Part shown: positions 36,082 to 38,299 of the stretch, in pieces | Layout of the letters: each line of letters begins with the position of its first letter | Numbering within the stretch: the first letter of the stretch is position 1 | Origin: Gammaproteobacteria bacterium | Lineage (GTDB): Bacteria > Pseudomonadota > Gammaproteobacteria > Steroidobacterales > Woeseiaceae | Assembly (NCBI GenBank): GCA_013151645.1 | Contig: JAADHU010000067.1 | Span: forward strand, 1-38,299 | DNA length: 38,299 nt | Direction: 5' to 3' | Position numbers and translations under genes: made by a program | The notes under the pieces: generated by a model | Told to the model about the DNA's origin: nothing | The model's input: only the letters and a program-made list of their open reading frames with translations | Databases searched by the model: none

Positions 36082-36424
36082 CTCATAAACCTCTCACCGA
36101 CTTCGATTGGCCGATGCAAAAAATTTCGGTTTTCTCTATCTGTCAATATTCTTCACTTCGACTTCGATTGGCCGAAGCTGTCTTTTCATGACCTGAATGA
36201 CGAATCATCCAAACACACGAAAGGGCCAGCTATCGCCTGCAACCCGTTTATTGGGTTCCGTTGCTTTAGAGCTGACCCTAATCCGGCCTCTAGACCGGCT
36301 TTCCAGGATTTGCCGAGCCGCCTTCGATTTCCCAGCAGCCAAACATTTAGCGCCACAGAGCAATGCTCTGTAATGCCAATTTCAGGTCACGGCCGACTCC
36401 CGGTCCGGCCAAGCCCTGTCGAGC
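36082..36424 (-). promoter_or_regulatory. Long structured 5' leader of rplC
   Basis: If transcription starts about 6-8 bases after the -10 box at 36430-36435, the rplC mRNA has a leader of roughly 340 nt. It contains the hairpins ACAGAGC/GCTCTGT at 36355-36371, CCGG/CCGG at 36283-36298, AACCC/GGGTT at 36241-36257, and CTTCG/CGAAG near 36162-36178. A 17-bp direct repeat is also present (36098-36114 and 36159-36175). No ORF in either direction has coding character. A role as an L4-responsive S10-type leader is an inference. Confidence 0.5.
36098..36175. repeat. 17-bp direct repeat in the rplC leader
   Basis: CGACTTCGATTGGCCGA occurs at 36098-36114 and exactly again at 36159-36175, 61 bp apart. 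In the transcript each copy contributes the strand CGGCCAATCGAAG; the distal copy can close a small CTTCG-loop-CGAAG hairpin. The proximal copy lies about 17-33 bases before the rplC start codon, next to its ribosome-binding site. Confidence 0.75.
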
Positions 36425-36429
36425 CCGCT

Positions 36430-36457
36430 ATTATAGCGCTCGTTTTACGCCCCGCAA
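36430..36457 (-). promoter_or_regulatory. Sigma-70-type promoter for rplC onward
   Basis: On the minus strand TTGCGG (36457 to 36452) and a perfect TATAAT (36435 to 36430) are separated by 16 bp. The -10 matches the consensus fully and the -35 matches four of six bases. Placed 349 bp upstream of rplC and after rpsJ, it would drive the S10-spc-alpha genes independently of tuf-rpsJ. Confidence 0.65.
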
Positions 36458-36568
36458 GCCTAAATCGGTGGTTTGACGGTCTTTTTTCGTTTTTCTTTGC
36501 CGTGTACATGGCGATTCGGGCGTTTACGCCGAGAACGGCGATATTGCGTGCGTCGAGCCTCGCGGGTC

Positions 36569-36631
36569 GCGCCTCAGGAGACGCTCCTAACAGGGGCGCG
36601 AACAAGATTGTAGCAGCGTCTCCTGAAGCGC
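36569..36631. other. 17-bp inverted repeat downstream of rpsJ
   Basis: GCGCCTCAGGAGACGCT at 36569-36585 and AGCGTCTCCTGAAGCGC at 36615-36631 are inverted repeats with a single mismatch, around a 29-base loop. The right arm ends 16 bp from the rpsJ stop. No T tract follows on the minus strand, so it is not a standard intrinsic terminator. It could be an mRNA 3'-end stabiliser, a regulator-binding structure or a repetitive element. Confidence 0.7.
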
Positions 36632-36646
36632 AACCGATCTGAATGC

Positions 36647-36961
36647 CTAGTTCAGTTTGATCTGAACGTCGACGCCGGCCGGCAGCTCCAGCTTCATCAG
36701 TGCATCGACCGTTTTGTCCGTCGGGTCGATGATATCCATCAGTCGCTTGTGGGTCCGAATTTCGTACTGGTCTCGCGCGTCTTTATTGACGTGCGGTGAA
36801 ATCAGGATCGTAAAACGTTCCTTGCGCATGGGTAAGGGAATGGGGCCCTTGACGGTCGCGCCGGTGCGCTTCGCCGTGTCGACGATTTCCCGGGCGGAAT
36901 TGTCAATCAACCGATGATCAAATGCCTTCAGCCGGATGCGGATATTCTGGTTTGTAGCCAC
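36647..36961 (-). CDS. rpsJ: 30S ribosomal protein S10
   Basis: The 104-residue head protein (also transcription factor NusE) starts [20 protein letters not shown] and contains [20 protein letters not shown] and [15 protein letters not shown]. It lies 146 bp downstream of tuf and, unusually, 565 bp upstream of rplC. Confidence 0.97.
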   Translation of the reverse strand: MATNQNIRIRLKAFDHRLIDNSAREIVDTAKRTGATVKGPIPLPMRKERFTILISPHVNKDARDQYEIRTHKRLMDIIDPTDKTVDALMKLELPAGVDVQIKLN

Positions 36962-37107
36962 GTTATTTCCTAAGTTTGTCTAAATGTTTAGTGCGGAGAT
37001 CCAAGTTTTCATCGCCGCGCGTTTTATCAGGAACTGCAAAGTCTGGTCCGGGACACCGAAATGCCCATCATTCGTTGCGTTCCACCTGTTTTGATATTGC
37101 CCTGTCT

Positions 37108-38298
<1,191 letters not shown>

Positions 38299-38299
38299 G

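Noticed and set aside
36120-36146. Second promoter for rplC built on a perfect TTGACA (minus strand, 36146 to 36141)
   Set aside because: At 16-18 bp spacing only T-rich sequence is found, with no acceptable -10 box.
36387-36605. ORFs within the rpsJ-rplC gap
   Set aside because: Translations are low-complexity and Arg/Ala-rich, overlap the promoter and the inverted repeat, and have no ribosome-binding site.
36569-36631. Intrinsic terminator after rpsJ
   Set aside because: The stem is strong, but the loop is 29 bases and no T tract follows on the minus strand.

Overview
The window looks like a chromosomal segment of a gammaproteobacterium, probably marine. The evidence is the uninterrupted tuf-S10-spc-alpha ribosomal block in classic proteobacterial order, the protein sequences, and a betaine-type methyl-transfer cluster of the kind common in marine Proteobacteria. 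The lineage is inferred; no rRNA is present.

Region 1 (1-1709) is the edge of a chromosomal integron. A complete integron integrase (605-1564, +) faces away from a gene cassette on the minus strand. That cassette carries a small membrane protein (131-451), its attI junction core lies at 463-469, and its attC is cut by the left window edge. A 149-bp palindromic element (1561-1709) sits exactly between intI and trpS and supplies the TAG stop codon of both convergent genes.

Region 2 (1706-8319) holds housekeeping and metabolic genes: trpS and a gamma-glutamyltransferase-like gene (-), a pepQ-type prolidase (+), a short-chain dehydrogenase with a small upstream gene that may start at ATT (-), and a GcvA-like LysR regulator (+).

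Region 3 (8363-22377, all -) is a 12-gene catabolic run. Read in transcription order it encodes a ThDP-dependent acetolactate-synthase-like enzyme, a class I/II aminotransferase, an MmgE/PrpD protein, an NhaC-type antiporter, a corrinoid protein, a DUF1638 protein, a small 'virulence factor' family protein, a Cys-rich MTHFR C-terminal-type protein, a MetF-like methylene-THF reductase, a methyl-THF:corrinoid methyltransferase, a non-pyrrolysine MttB-family methyltransferase, and a dimethylglycine/sarcosine dehydrogenase with a GcvT half. The coherent reading is demethylation of a quaternary amine, best guess glycine betaine. MttB would move one methyl to the corrinoid protein and the pterin enzyme would pass it to THF. 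The MTHFR pair would oxidise it to methylene-THF, and the flavoprotein would demethylate the resulting dimethylglycine. The LysR gene next to it may be the regulator.

Region 4 (22589-38298, all -) is the ribosomal protein superoperon from tuf to rplQ, with secY and rpoA, closed by a strong intrinsic terminator. Its one oddity is a 565-bp gap between rpsJ and rplC. The gap contains a near-consensus promoter, several hairpins and a 17-bp direct repeat, as if the S10-operon leader had been placed after rpsJ.
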